Shown here piece by piece: positions 51,935 to 60,841 of a stretch of DNA of 64,000 nucleotides. How positions within the stretch are numbered: the stretch's first letter is position 1; every line of letters starts with the position of its first letter. The DNA lies in NCBI GenBank assembly GCA_024281175.1, contig JAMJTW010000014.1:62001-126000 (forward strand). Reading direction: 5' to 3'. Position numbers and translations under genes: made by a program. Below the pieces are notes generated by a model. That model saw only the letters and a program-made list of their open reading frames with translations. It searched no databases and was not told where the DNA came from. This stretch comes from Candidatus Thiovulum imperiosus. GTDB taxonomy: Bacteria; Campylobacterota; Campylobacteria; Campylobacterales; Thiovulaceae.

Positions 51935-54670
51935 ATGAAAAAATATTTAGTTTTAGAAGCCAATGCGGGTAGCGGAAAGACATTTTCACTAGTTTCAAGA
52001 TATCTTCATCTTCTTTTTATAGGGGTAAAACCTGAAAAGATATTTGCTTTAACTTTTACAAAAAAAGCTACGAAAGAGATGTATGACAGAGTAATTTCAT
52101 CTCTAAAATATCCAGAGAGTAGTGGTGAGATTTCAAAAATTAGAGAAGAACTTTCCCTATCTGCTGATGAGGTTCTTGAAAAGAGTAGAAATGGTCTCTC
52201 TCTAATTCTCAATTCAGAAATTAAAATTTCAACTATCGATAGTTTTACAAACTCTATTTTAAAAAAGTTCTCTCACTATCTTCAGATACTTCCAAATTTT
52301 CAAGTTGTTGATGAGATAGATAAAAAGAGATTTCATGACATTTTCACTAAAAATTTACATCTCTCTGAAAATAGAGAAGCTCTATATGAAATTGGAAGAT
52401 ATGATAAGAATCTCAAAATAGAAACTGTTTTAGCAGAACTAGAAAATCTTTATAAAAAAGAGATAGAGTTTGAGAGATTTTCAAACCAGATTCGGAATCT
52501 CGAAGTAAATTTAGATAGTAGCTATATTTTGGAACTTGCAAACCTCATCAAAAATTGGTTTAAAGATGGAAATCTCTCAAATAGTGGAAAAAAGGCTTTA
52601 GAATTTAAATATATTTCAGAACTTTTAGAAAAGGGTTGGCTTAAAAAAGAGAAACTTATAGAGTATAGCTACTTTAAAAAAGCGAAACCATCTCCAGATG
52701 TTGAAGCTGTTTTTCAGAAGTTGAAAAGTGAAATTGAAAACTTCTATTCAAGTCGAAATATTTTAGTTCTGCAAAATCTTTTCAAACTCTTTAGATTCTA
52801 CATTTCTGAAAGAGAGAAATTTGTAAAACAGGAGAACAGATTCTCTTTTGATGATTTAAATCATTTTCTTGTAAAACTTCTTTTAGATAGTAGAGTAGAC
52901 TCAAAATTTATCTATTTTCGTTTAGATTCAATAGTTGAACATTTTCTTATTGATGAGTTTCAGGATACAAGTATTTTGCAATATCGAGTGTTAGAACCGC
53001 TGATTTCGGATATTCTTTCAGGTGGTAGTGATAGTGGAAAGAGTTTTTTTTATGTTGGAGATAAGATGCAATCTCTATATCGATTTCGAGGTGGTTTCTC
53101 ATATCTTTTCGATTTTGTTCAGGTGGAAAATCCAACTCTGGAAAAAGAGACTCTGCCAAAAAATTACCGTTCCAAAGATAGTGTTGTAAATTTTGTAAAT
53201 AGGAACTTTTCCACAAAACAGAGTAGTGTAAAAAAGGGTGGATTTGTTAAAGTTAAAGATGTTGAAAACAGTCTTGAGAGTTCTATCTCTGAAGTTCAAA
53301 ACCTCCTTTCAAATGGAGTAGCACCCGAAGATATTGCTGTAATTTGTAATAAAAATAGAGATGTGAACTATATTTCAGAGAGACTTACAGAAGCTGGTAT
53401 TCCAAACTATGCTGAGAGTAGTCTAAGTTTGAGAGAGTATCCAAAAGTTAAAGCGATAATTCAATATTTCCACTTTCTCTATTTCAAAAATAGCTACTAT
53501 CTAAAAAACTTCCAAGCTCTTATTGGTTATCCTCCATACTCAAGATTAGAGAAAATTTTAAATATCTCTCTCAACAAACCTCTTTTTGAAATTGGAATTG
53601 AAGTTGTTCAAAACTTCTCAATTTTTGATGGAGATGAGAATATTTTGAATTTTTTAGACTCTTTAAATAGATACAGAGATATAGATGATTTCATTTTCAA
53701 TCACCATTTTCAAGGTGGAAAAGTTATTTCACCAGAGAGAGATGGTGTTCAAATTTTGACTATTCATAAAAGTAAAGGTTTAGAATTCAAATTTGTCATC
53801 TACACAGATATTATCTCAAAAGGGAGAAGTGGAAAGAGTTTGACTTCCTACTCTGGAGTAGATGTCTCAAAACATATCTGGAGTTTTGGAGAGAAAGAGA
53901 ACTCTCTTTCAGAGACTTTTCAAACAGTAAAAGAGGCAGAAGAGATATTAAAAGAGGAAGATATTCTCAATAGAATGTATGTAGCATTTACAAGAGCTGA
54001 AATTGGACTTATAGTATTAAGAAGTGAAAAGAGTTCATCTCTAAATTATCTGCCAGATTTAGAAACTGGGACTTTTGGAGTAGAGAGTTTTGAAGAGTAT
54101 AGTAGAGTAGAGATTTTAGAAGAGGAAGTTTATGATTTCTATTTTCCAGAAGATGAACCATATTATGGTAGTCAAGCTGAAAGTGTAGAGTTAGAAGAGA
54201 ATTTTGAAATAGATTTTGAGAATTTTCAGAGAGTGGAGTTTGGAACTTTACTTCACTCAACTTTAGAACTTATGGGAGAGTTTTCAAAAGAGGCTCTTGA
54301 AATTGCACTGAAAAATAGTCAAAATCGTTTTGAGATAAGTGAAGTTGAGTTAAAAAGTATAGAAATTAGAATTTTAAAACTTCTTGAGAATTTAGAGTTC
54401 CAAAACCTCATCAGCAATGGAACTCTTTTTAAAGAGAGAGAGTATAGATTTAAAGGGAAAACTTACTACTTAGATTTAATTGTTGATAGTGGTGATGAGG
54501 TTCTTGTTTTCGATTTTAAACTCTCAAAAAACAGAACTCTGCTAGAAAAGTATTGGAAACAGGTTTCCAACTATCTGAAAATAGTGAGTAAGGTGGAAAA
54601 AAAGAGAAGTCGAGGCTTTCTACTCTATCTCCATGAAAACAGCACTATTTTAGAAGAGGTAAAATCTTAA
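51935..54670 (+). CDS. addA: RecB-like helicase-nuclease AddA
   Basis: UvrD/Rep-family helicase with C-terminal nuclease, processing double-strand breaks with AddB. The 911 residues have Walker A ANAGSGKTFS (9-18), motif Ia LTFTKKATKEM, Walker B LIDEFQDTS, motif III GDKMQSLYRFRGG, motif V ILTIHKSKGLEF, motif VI MYVAFTRAE and the nuclease site DLIVDSGDEVLVFDFKLSK near the end. addB is not in the window. The start has no ribosome-binding site, but ATG 51935 directly precedes the conserved N-terminus. Confidence 0.93.
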   Translation: MKKYLVLEANAGSGKTFSLVSRYLHLLFIGVKPEKIFALTFTKKATKEMYDRVISSLKYPESSGEISKIREELSLSADEVLEKSRNGLSLILNSEIKISTIDSFTNSILKKFSHYLQILPNFQVVDEIDKKRFHDIFTKNLHLSENREALYEIGRYDKNLKIETVLAELENLYKKEIEFERFSNQIRNLEVNLDSSYILELANLIKNWFKDGNLSNSGKKALEFKYISELLEKGWLKKEKLIEYSYFKKAKPSPDVEAVFQKLKSEIENFYSSRNILVLQNLFKLFRFYISEREKFVKQENRFSFDDLNHFLVKLLLDSRVDSKFIYFRLDSIVEHFLIDEFQDTSILQYRVLEPLISDILSGGSDSGKSFFYVGDKMQSLYRFRGGFSYLFDFVQVENPTLEKETLPKNYRSKDSVVNFVNRNFSTKQSSVKKGGFVKVKDVENSLESSISEVQNLLSNGVAPEDIAVICNKNRDVNYISERLTEAGIPNYAESSLSLREYPKVKAIIQYFHFLYFKNSYYLKNFQALIGYPPYSRLEKILNISLNKPLFEIGIEVVQNFSIFDGDENILNFLDSLNRYRDIDDFIFNHHFQGGKVISPERDGVQILTIHKSKGLEFKFVIYTDIISKGRSGKSLTSYSGVDVSKHIWSFGEKENSLSETFQTVKEAEEILKEEDILNRMYVAFTRAEIGLIVLRSEKSSSLNYLPDLETGTFGVESFEEYSRVEILEEEVYDFYFPEDEPYYGSQAESVELEENFEIDFENFQRVEFGTLLHSTLELMGEFSKEALEIALKNSQNRFEISEVELKSIEIRILKLLENLEFQNLISNGTLFKEREYRFKGKTYYLDLIVDSGDEVLVFDFKLSKNRTLLEKYWKQVSNYLKIVSKVEKKRSRGFLLYLHENSTILEEVKS

Positions 54671-54690
54671 ATTTTAATACCAACTTTTGC

Positions 54691-54696
54691 TACAAT
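54691..54696 (+). promoter_or_regulatory. Promoter of the NIT-like gene
   Basis: TTTTGCTACAAT with TACAAT at 54691-54696, identical to the topA element, 17 bp before ATG 54713 with AAAAGGA between. Confidence 0.6.
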
Positions 54697-54712
54697 TTAA
54701 CAAAAAGGAAAT

Positions 54713-55672
54713 ATGATGAAGAGTCAAAATGAGAATATTCTTGTTGTTTTACAGAGAGAGTTAGATGGTGTCAATGCAATCCGTTCTATAAAAGAGGTTC
54801 TTGTTGAGATACAGAAACTTAGAGGAGCTTCCAATCTTTACGGTATTCTCTACTCATATAGCAATAAAGAAGAAGTTGATAGCTATAAAAATCATATAAT
54901 AAAATTGATTGAGAGACTTGATAAAAACTTTACTATTTTAGGAGATTTCACTGGAGTCAATCCAACTCTTTCTGAAGCAGATGTTGAAATTAAAGAGTTA
55001 GAAGAGAACATTGTAAAGTTTCATCAAAATATATTTGATATTACAATTCATCACTTTGACGAATATAGTAAATATGCTAGAGAGACTATCAACATTATGA
55101 TTGATGTAGCAGACAGATCTTATCTACTAGCTGATATTGATGAAAAGCGTTCTCTACTTATAAATATCTTAATTAATATCGTTTTAAATCTTATTGAAAC
55201 TATTGGAAAATTGCGGTCTGTTGGTGTAAAAATTATCAATAAGAAAGTTAAAAATATACATGATATTTCTGAATTACAATATTATATAGAGATAGTTAGA
55301 AACTATATCAATATCTTCAATTTAGAGTTTGACAAATACTCTACCATGATAGAGGGTGAAGAGAGAGAGAAGTTTACAAGTCTTAAAAACCGTTTAGCTA
55401 AAGATATAGACTACTTTATAAAGTTGACATTTGAAGAAGTTGTAAAGCAAGATTTAATTTTTATAGACCCCAAATATTTCTTTGAACAGGGTGATGACAT
55501 CATTCGTTCAGAGAGTCTCTTTTACAATGAACTATTTAAACTTATCGAAAACCATCTTGAAGAGAAGATAAAAAAACAGAAAAAGATAGTTTTTAAAGAA
55601 AAAGCCTTACAATATGGAACTTATTTGTCAATTCTCTCTTTTATCAGTTACTCTATTTGGAGTCTAATTTGA
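54713..55672 (+). CDS. NIT-like sensor protein with C-terminal membrane segment
   Basis: A 319-residue mostly helical protein. LVEIQKLRGASNLYGILYS and a second LNLIETIGKLRSVGVKIIN resemble the two helical repeats of the nitrate/nitrite-sensing NIT domain (Q-x-x-R-G and L-x-x-x-R-S-x-G patterns). A basic stretch and a hydrophobic segment at the extreme C-terminus (YGTYLSILSFISYSIWSLI) suggest a tail anchor. No output domain is present, so the protein is either a binding subunit or a truncated receptor. Its stop overlaps the trmA start. Confidence 0.6.
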   Translation: MMKSQNENILVVLQRELDGVNAIRSIKEVLVEIQKLRGASNLYGILYSYSNKEEVDSYKNHIIKLIERLDKNFTILGDFTGVNPTLSEADVEIKELEENIVKFHQNIFDITIHHFDEYSKYARETINIMIDVADRSYLLADIDEKRSLLINILINIVLNLIETIGKLRSVGVKIINKKVKNIHDISELQYYIEIVRNYINIFNLEFDKYSTMIEGEEREKFTSLKNRLAKDIDYFIKLTFEEVVKQDLIFIDPKYFFEQGDDIIRSESLFYNELFKLIENHLEEKIKKQKKIVFKEKALQYGTYLSILSFISYSIWSLI

Positions 55673-56757
55673 ATTGTAGCCATTTTGGAGTTTGTGGAAG
55701 TTGTACAAACTACTCTAGTTATAAAGAGCAGTTAGAGAGAAAAGTTTTACGAGAAGAGAGTCGTTTTTCTCGTAATGATTTCCAAATTTTCACTTCTCCA
55801 TCTGAACATTATAGAGGTAGAGCAGAATTTAAAGTTTGGCATGAAGAGGGAAAACTATCTTATGGAATGAGGGGAGATAGTGGAGTTGTCCAAATTATAG
55901 AGTGTCCAATGGTTTCTGAACCTATCTACAATTTGATGCCAAAACTATTACCATCTTTGGAGAGTAGTGAAATTCTTTCTCATAAACTCTTTTCCATAGA
56001 GTTTCTCTCTACAAGAGATACAGTTGTAACTCTTATCTATCATAAAAAGTTGTCTGAAGAGTGGGTAGATGCTGGAAAGAAGCTAGAAGAGGAATTTGGT
56101 ATTCACATAATTGGTAGAAGCAGGAAACAGAAAGTTGTTTTAAGCAGAGATTTTGTAGAGGAGAAATTGGAAGTTGGAGATGATACTTATAACTTTCACC
56201 ATCTTGAAAACAGCTTTTCTCAACCAAATCCAACTGTAAATGAGAAGATGGTAAATTGGGTGGTCTCAACTATACCAAACTCAACTCATCTTTTGGAACT
56301 CTACTGTGGTTCTGGAAATTTTACAATACCCCTTTCAAAAAGATTTCAAAAAGTTTTAGCTACGGAAGTTTCAAAAAGTGGAATTTCATCAGCACTTTCA
56401 AATATGGAGAGAAATGGAGTTACAAACATAGAGTTTGGTCGAGTTAGTAGTGAAGAGTTTGTTGGGGCTTTAGATGGTGTTCGGAAATTCAATAGACTCC
56501 AACATATCGATTTAGAGTCATATAACTTTTCAACTATTTTTGTAGACCCTCCAAGAGCTGGAATTGATAGTGAGACAATAAAATTATTGCAAAGATTTGA
56601 AAATATCATCTATATCTCTTGTAATCCTGAAACCTTAAAAAGAGATTTAGATATTTTAGAAGAGAGTCATACTCTCCAAAAGGTAGCTCTTTTTGACCAA
56701 TTTCCATACACAGACCATATTGAAATGGGTGCAATTTTAAAAATGAAGGATTTATAA
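55669..56757 (+). CDS. trmA: tRNA (uracil-5-)-methyltransferase TrmA-type
   Basis: SAM-dependent methyltransferase making ribothymidine at tRNA position 54. It has the SAM loop LELYCGSGNFTIPLSKRF, the FVDPPRAG motif and the catalytic YISCNPETLKRDL. TTG 55669, which overlaps the upstream stop as TTGA, is preferred to TTG 55657 because the product then begins (M)NCSHFGVCGSC, as in relatives. The N-terminal CX5CX2C (Cys3, 9, 12) plus a Cys in IECPM looks like an iron-sulfur site, known from RlmD but not E. coli TrmA. Confidence 0.88.
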   Translation: MNCSHFGVCGSCTNYSSYKEQLERKVLREESRFSRNDFQIFTSPSEHYRGRAEFKVWHEEGKLSYGMRGDSGVVQIIECPMVSEPIYNLMPKLLPSLESSEILSHKLFSIEFLSTRDTVVTLIYHKKLSEEWVDAGKKLEEEFGIHIIGRSRKQKVVLSRDFVEEKLEVGDDTYNFHHLENSFSQPNPTVNEKMVNWVVSTIPNSTHLLELYCGSGNFTIPLSKRFQKVLATEVSKSGISSALSNMERNGVTNIEFGRVSSEEFVGALDGVRKFNRLQHIDLESYNFSTIFVDPPRAGIDSETIKLLQRFENIIYISCNPETLKRDLDILEESHTLQKVALFDQFPYTDHIEMGAILKMKDL

Positions 56758-57437
56758 TTAAAATAGGAATTTTAGGAGCGATGACTGAAGAGATAGAGCC
56801 AATTCTTGAGAAGTTAGATTTTAGAGTAGAGGAGTATGGAAAAAATAGATATTACTTTGCTACTTTTTCAAATCATGAACTTGTAATAGCTTACTCTAAA
56901 ATTGGAAAAGTCTTTTCAGCTCTATCAGCTTCAACAATGATAGAGAAATTTGGAGTGGAAACACTGCTCTTTTCTGGAGTAGCTGGAGCAATTGGAGATT
57001 TAAAAATTGGTGATTTGATTTATGCAACAAAACTTGCTCAACACGATTTAGATTTATCACCATTTGGTCACCCTTACGGTTTTGTTCCAGAGGGTTCTGT
57101 TTTTATAAATAGTGATAAAAGTTTGAACCTCATCGCTGATGAGGTAGCTTCAGAGATGGGTGTGAAATTACAATCTGGTGTAATTGCCACTGGAGACCAA
57201 TTTGTTGCAAGTCGAGAAAGAAAAGAGTGGATTGGAAAAACTTTTGGTGCTGATGCTCTTGAGATGGAGGGAGCTTCTGTTGCTACTGTTTGTGATGCTT
57301 TAGATACTCCCTTTTTCATTTTAAGAGCAATTAGTGACTCTGCTGACGGTTCTGCTGAAATAGATTTTGACACTTTTCTAATAGAGTCTGCAAAAATTAG
57401 TGCATCATTTGTAATGAGAATGGTTGAGAAAATTTGA
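56757..57437 (+). CDS. mtnN: 5'-Methylthioadenosine/S-adenosylhomocysteine nucleosidase with ATT start
   Basis: Cleaves MTA, SAH and futalosine-type intermediates. ATG 56781 would delete the conserved GxxGAM strand. An ATT at 56757, 6 bp after AAGGA and overlapping the trmA stop by 1 base, gives (M)[11 protein letters not shown] with the catalytic acid at residue 12, as in E. coli MtnN. Other motifs are [14 protein letters not shown] and ISDSADG. The product is 226 residues. It overlaps smpB by 4 bp (TTGA). In Campylobacterota the enzyme also serves menaquinone synthesis. Confidence 0.88.
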   Translation: MKIGILGAMTEEIEPILEKLDFRVEEYGKNRYYFATFSNHELVIAYSKIGKVFSALSASTMIEKFGVETLLFSGVAGAIGDLKIGDLIYATKLAQHDLDLSPFGHPYGFVPEGSVFINSDKSLNLIADEVASEMGVKLQSGVIATGDQFVASRERKEWIGKTFGADALEMEGASVATVCDALDTPFFILRAISDSADGSAEIDFDTFLIESAKISASFVMRMVEKI

Positions 57438-57880
57438 AATTTATAAACAAGAAAGCGTTTCATGATTACACCATTTTAGAGAAATTTGAAGCTGGTATTG
57501 TTTTAGTTGGTGCTGAAGTGAAAGCAATTAGAGCTGGAAAAGTGAATTTAAAAGATAGCTATATTCGAATTTCAAAAGGAGAAATCTTTCTTCTTCAAGC
57601 TCATATCTCCTATCTTGAAACTACAAATAGAGCTTTTGGATATGATGAGATACGAAAAAGAAAACTCTTACTTCACAAAAGAGAGATAGAAAAACTGTTT
57701 CAAAAAGTTTCTAAAACAGCATTAACTATTGTTCCAACAAAACTCTATATAAATGGTAAAAATATTGTAAAAGTAGAAGTTGCCTTAGCTGAAGGTAAAA
57801 AACTTCATGACAAGAGACAGACGATGAAAGAGAAAGATTTGAAACGAGAAGCTGATAGAGCTATGAAAAGTTATAAGTAA
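57434..57880 (+). CDS. smpB: SsrA-binding protein SmpB
   Basis: tmRNA-binding protein of trans-translation. The 148 residues carry [40 protein letters not shown], the RNA-binding strands and the basic tail [19 protein letters not shown]. The start is TTG 57434, overlapping the mtnN stop. tmRNA (ssrA) itself was not found in the window. It shares 1 bp with the next small gene (TAATG). Confidence 0.95.
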   Translation: MKFINKKAFHDYTILEKFEAGIVLVGAEVKAIRAGKVNLKDSYIRISKGEIFLLQAHISYLETTNRAFGYDEIRKRKLLLHKREIEKLFQKVSKTALTIVPTKLYINGKNIVKVEVALAEGKKLHDKRQTMKEKDLKREADRAMKSYK

Positions 57881-57972
57881 TGAAATTTCTATTTATAGTA
57901 CTATTTCTCTTTTCTGGGTGTGGATATAAAGCTGACCCTATCTATAAGGAGAAAGAACTTGAAAATATATGA
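57880..57972 (+). CDS. LptM-like 30-residue lipoprotein
   Basis: ATG 57880 overlaps the smpB stop by one base. The peptide is [20 protein letters not shown] followed by ten more residues: a signal peptide, lipobox FSGC and GCGYKADPIY, matching the GCGxKGPLY core of LptM/YifL, the small lipoprotein that assists LptD folding. It is complete at 30 residues. It overlaps the nadB start by 14 bp. The conservation of the motif in the right place makes it a convincing, easily missed gene. Confidence 0.75.
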   Translation: MKFLFIVLFLFSGCGYKADPIYKEKELENI

Positions 57973-59368
57973 TTATATAATAGTTGGAGGTGGAGTTGCT
58001 GGACTCTATTCTGCTCTAAATATTCCAAAAGAGTTGGAAGTTCTTATTATTGTAAAAGATTTTCCTTGGGAGTCAAATAGCTTTTATGCTCAAGGTGGCA
58101 TCTCTGTTGCTAAAGATAGAGAAGATATCTCTTCTCATATTGAAGATACAGTATCTGCTGGAGCTGGAACAGGTAACCTTGAAAATATAGAGATAATGGT
58201 TTCAGATGGTATTGAAGTTATTAATGAACTTATAGAGATGGGTTTAAAATTTGATGTAGATAGCAATGGAAATCTTCTTTTTACAAAAGAGGGAGCACAC
58301 TCTACAAATCGAATTCTCCATCTTGGAGGAGATGCGACTGGAAGATATATGCACTCATTTATGCTCTCTAAAGTATCTCATGAAGTTTGGCATAGTACCG
58401 TTGTTACAGATATCTTAGCTTATGACTCTATCTGTTACGGTGTAACAGTTTGTAGAGATGGAAACAGTGAAAATCTTTATGCTAGAAATACAATTTTAGC
58501 TTCTGGTGGAGTTGGAGATATCTACAAATATCACACAAACGGTAGATCTATTTCTGGAGAAATTCAAGGAATTGCAATTGAGAAAGGTATCTCCTTAAAA
58601 AGTATGGAGATGTTGCAATTTCACCCAACAGTTGTAATTTCAGGAGATGAGTCATCACTTGTGAGCGAAGCAGTTCGAGGTGAGGGAGCAACTATAATTG
58701 ATGAAGATGGAGAACAGTTTGTAGACTCATTACTACCAAGAGATATAGTTAGTAGAGCTATTTTGAAACATAAGAAGAGAGCATTTTTAGACATCTCAAG
58801 ATTTGAAGAGAAGTGGTTCTGGAATAGATTTCCAACAATTGCAAAATTTTTAGATGGAAAAGGGTTTAAACTTACAAAAGAGCCAATTCCAATTTCACCA
58901 GCATTTCATTACGCTATTGGCGGAATTGAGACAGATAGAGATGGAAAGGTTGCAGGTTTTCACAATTTGTATGCTGTTGGAGAGGTTGCTTTTACAGGAG
59001 TTCATGGAGCGAACCGTTTAGCAAGTAACTCTCTTTTAGAAGCTCTTGTTTTTGCAAAAAGAGGTGCTGTAAAAAGTTTAACAGAGAGTAGAAATTTCCA
59101 ATTTAGAGAATTTCCACTATTAAATAGAGAGTGGCAAAAAGAGGGTGATGAGGTTTTAAAAAGGGAACTTCAAAATCTGATGTGGAGATACGCTTCTATT
59201 GAAAGAAGTGGTGTTGGAATTGAGAAAGCCAAAAATAGAGTGGAAGAGATGCTCTCTCTCGATATAGGAAGAAGTTTAAAACTACAACTTTTTACGGCAA
59301 ATCAGATATTGATTTCAGCACTTCAAAATAGAAGTTCTATTGGAGTTCACTATCGAATAGATGTGTAA
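57959..59368 (+). CDS. nadB: L-aspartate oxidase
   Basis: FAD enzyme of NAD synthesis, oxidising aspartate to iminoaspartate. TTG 57959 is chosen because AAGGAG precedes it by 7 bp and the protein then begins KIYDYIIVGGGVAGL; the reading from 57920 lacks a ribosome-binding site. Motifs are SFYAQGGISVA, EGAHSTNRILHLGGDATG, LQFHPTVV, AVRGEGA and GEVAFTGVHGANRLASNSLLEALV. The product is 469 residues. Confidence 0.94.
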   Translation: MKIYDYIIVGGGVAGLYSALNIPKELEVLIIVKDFPWESNSFYAQGGISVAKDREDISSHIEDTVSAGAGTGNLENIEIMVSDGIEVINELIEMGLKFDVDSNGNLLFTKEGAHSTNRILHLGGDATGRYMHSFMLSKVSHEVWHSTVVTDILAYDSICYGVTVCRDGNSENLYARNTILASGGVGDIYKYHTNGRSISGEIQGIAIEKGISLKSMEMLQFHPTVVISGDESSLVSEAVRGEGATIIDEDGEQFVDSLLPRDIVSRAILKHKKRAFLDISRFEEKWFWNRFPTIAKFLDGKGFKLTKEPIPISPAFHYAIGGIETDRDGKVAGFHNLYAVGEVAFTGVHGANRLASNSLLEALVFAKRGAVKSLTESRNFQFREFPLLNREWQKEGDEVLKRELQNLMWRYASIERSGVGIEKAKNRVEEMLSLDIGRSLKLQLFTANQILISALQNRSSIGVHYRIDV

Positions 59369-59381
59369 TACCCTCTATTTT

Positions 59382-59425
59382 ATATTGTAAAGTTTTATAT
59401 TTAAAAATATAGGAGTTTACAATAT
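59382..59425 (+). promoter_or_regulatory. Nested inverted repeats enclosing the HEPN gene start site
   Basis: Outer arms ATATTGTAAA (59382-59391) and TTTACAATAT (59416-59425) are perfect and the right arm includes the first bases of the ATG. An inner palindrome TATATTTAAAAATATA (59396-59411) lies between, and the ribosome-binding site GGAG sits in the intervening loop. It could be a translation-blocking hairpin or a two-site operator. Confidence 0.6.
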
Positions 59426-60413
59426 GGTGTTTACCAATGAAGAGGGTGAAAATCTTCTTAAAGAGTATCTGGAAAGTGGAAAAAATTTTCAGAAAACTGA
59501 AAAAGTTCTAAAAAAAAGAGCTGTTGAAAAAATAGATGATGAGAAAGTTTTAAATAGAATTGAGAATAGACAGAAAGAGATGTTAGAAATTCTAAAAACT
59601 TTTCCTATTACTAGAAAGAGGAAGATAGTAGAAAGTGAAGAGAAGTTTCTACTTTCAAACTTAAGAGTATTTTCCAACAAACTCTCTATTCTCTCTACAA
59701 ATAGTGAAAATAGCTATATCTCTGAACTTCTTCAAAACTTAAATGAACTCTCTCAAATCATATTTTTAAATGCTTTTTATAATTTAGAAAAGAAAAGCTC
59801 TCTTTTAACAACCACAATAGAAGCTCTCGACAATTTTATGGGAAGTTCAGAGCTGAATAGAGAAATTCTTGAAAACCAGAAACTTTTGAGAAAGTTTCAA
59901 GAAATTTCCGAAATGGATATCTTTCCCAAAAATTACAATTTGAGTTCAATTCTTTTAGAAAAAGGTCTCTACTTAAATTCAATTACAATTTTAAATGAAG
60001 TTTTAAGTATCTATATTGTGGAGTCAGCAAAGGGTTTTTCTGAAGATATTCGAATATACATCGAGAGAATAGAAGAGCAGAATAGATACAAATTTTATAC
60101 TCAAGTAAAAGATTTCTTTATCTCCCTTCAAGGAAAAAATGTAGTTCCATTTTTCCCAAATCACCAAACTTTAAGAGACAAAGATGAGAAAATAGCTCAA
60201 AAATTTCGTAACTTAGAAAAGACTTTAAAAAACAAGGGACACAATGGGGCTTTTGAGAATTACAGATATCTTATTGAACAAGTACGACATATTAGAAATT
60301 CACTTGCTCACGGAAATCTTGATATCTCTTTTAGAGATTTGAACGATAGAATGATAGAGTTTAATAAAGATTTTCATTATCTTGCTATTGAGAAAAATAT
60401 CTTTAGAAGATAG
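59424..60413 (+). CDS. HEPN-motif protein, candidate RNase or toxin
   Basis: A 329-residue helical protein without signal peptide. The C-terminal region EQVRHIRNSLAHGN contains R-x4-H (RNSLAH), the hallmark catalytic motif of HEPN ribonucleases (Csm6/Csx1, RnlA, toxins), and LNSITILNEVLSIYIVESA is the typical preceding helix. The N-terminal half is coiled coil-like with no CARF domain, so it is not a plain CRISPR ancillary protein. AGGAG precedes ATG 59424. It lies 55 bp downstream of nadB. Function is unknown. Confidence 0.65.
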   Translation: MVFTNEEGENLLKEYLESGKNFQKTEKVLKKRAVEKIDDEKVLNRIENRQKEMLEILKTFPITRKRKIVESEEKFLLSNLRVFSNKLSILSTNSENSYISELLQNLNELSQIIFLNAFYNLEKKSSLLTTTIEALDNFMGSSELNREILENQKLLRKFQEISEMDIFPKNYNLSSILLEKGLYLNSITILNEVLSIYIVESAKGFSEDIRIYIERIEEQNRYKFYTQVKDFFISLQGKNVVPFFPNHQTLRDKDEKIAQKFRNLEKTLKNKGHNGAFENYRYLIEQVRHIRNSLAHGNLDISFRDLNDRMIEFNKDFHYLAIEKNIFRR

Positions 60414-60799
60414 CAGAGAAGTGACCAAATAGTTTTCTTTCCACTTTTGGAATCTCGAGTTTTGATTTGTAAAATTCCATTTGAAATTGGAATCTGATTT
60501 AGTTTTTTGCCGAGATTGGTACTCTAAACTTTTTCAAAAGATGAGAGAGTGAATAGGTGTGTGTTGCTCATCAGAAGAGTCTGGAAGATAAGATGTCTCA
60601 AGACCTATCTTTTTATAAAGTGTTTTTGTCATCAAAATTTTTGAGGCTTCATTTATACGAAGATTTTCAAAAGCAAATTTGAGACATCTTTAAACTGTAT
60701 AATTTCTGTGTGCATAGTTTTATAACTTTTATAAAAAGATTACAATTATTCTATCATAATGGGATAAAAACACCAAGTAGATAGTTTTTAAGGGGGGGT
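60414..60799. other. Gene-poor stretch after the HEPN gene
   Basis: It begins with GTGACCAAATAG (60421-60432), the end motif of the MITE-like repeats, then a small dyad ATTCCA-TGGAAT near 60475-60494, a minus-strand coding-like remnant (60534-60689) and an AT-rich part ending in a G7 tract. Nothing else was recognised. Confidence 0.4.
60534..60689 (-). pseudogene. Coding-like remnant on the minus strand
   Basis: A minus-strand frame of 51 codons to TGA at 60534-60536. The peptide includes KFAFENLRINEASKIL and ends PIHSLIF, with realistic codon use, but it has no start codon or ribosome-binding site and a stop just upstream. It is likely the C-terminal end of a decayed gene. Family not recognised. 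Confidence 0.3.
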
Positions 60800-60822
60800 A
60801 TGATATCGAACCCCCCTTCGAT
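60790..60822. promoter_or_regulatory. Mutually exclusive hairpins around G7/C6 tracts
   Basis: AAGGGGGGG (60790-60798) can pair with CCCCCCTT (60811-60818). Alternatively ATCGAA (60805-60810) pairs with TTCGAT (60817-60822), with the C6 tract in the loop. The two structures compete. They lie just upstream of the HTH gene. The homopolymers could also slip. Confidence 0.5.
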
Positions 60823-60841
60823 TATAAGGAAGATTTCTAAT

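Noticed and set aside
59424-60413. HEPN protein considered as Csm6/Csx1.
   Set aside because: No CARF domain or CRISPR locus is present; only the R-x4-H motif is shared.
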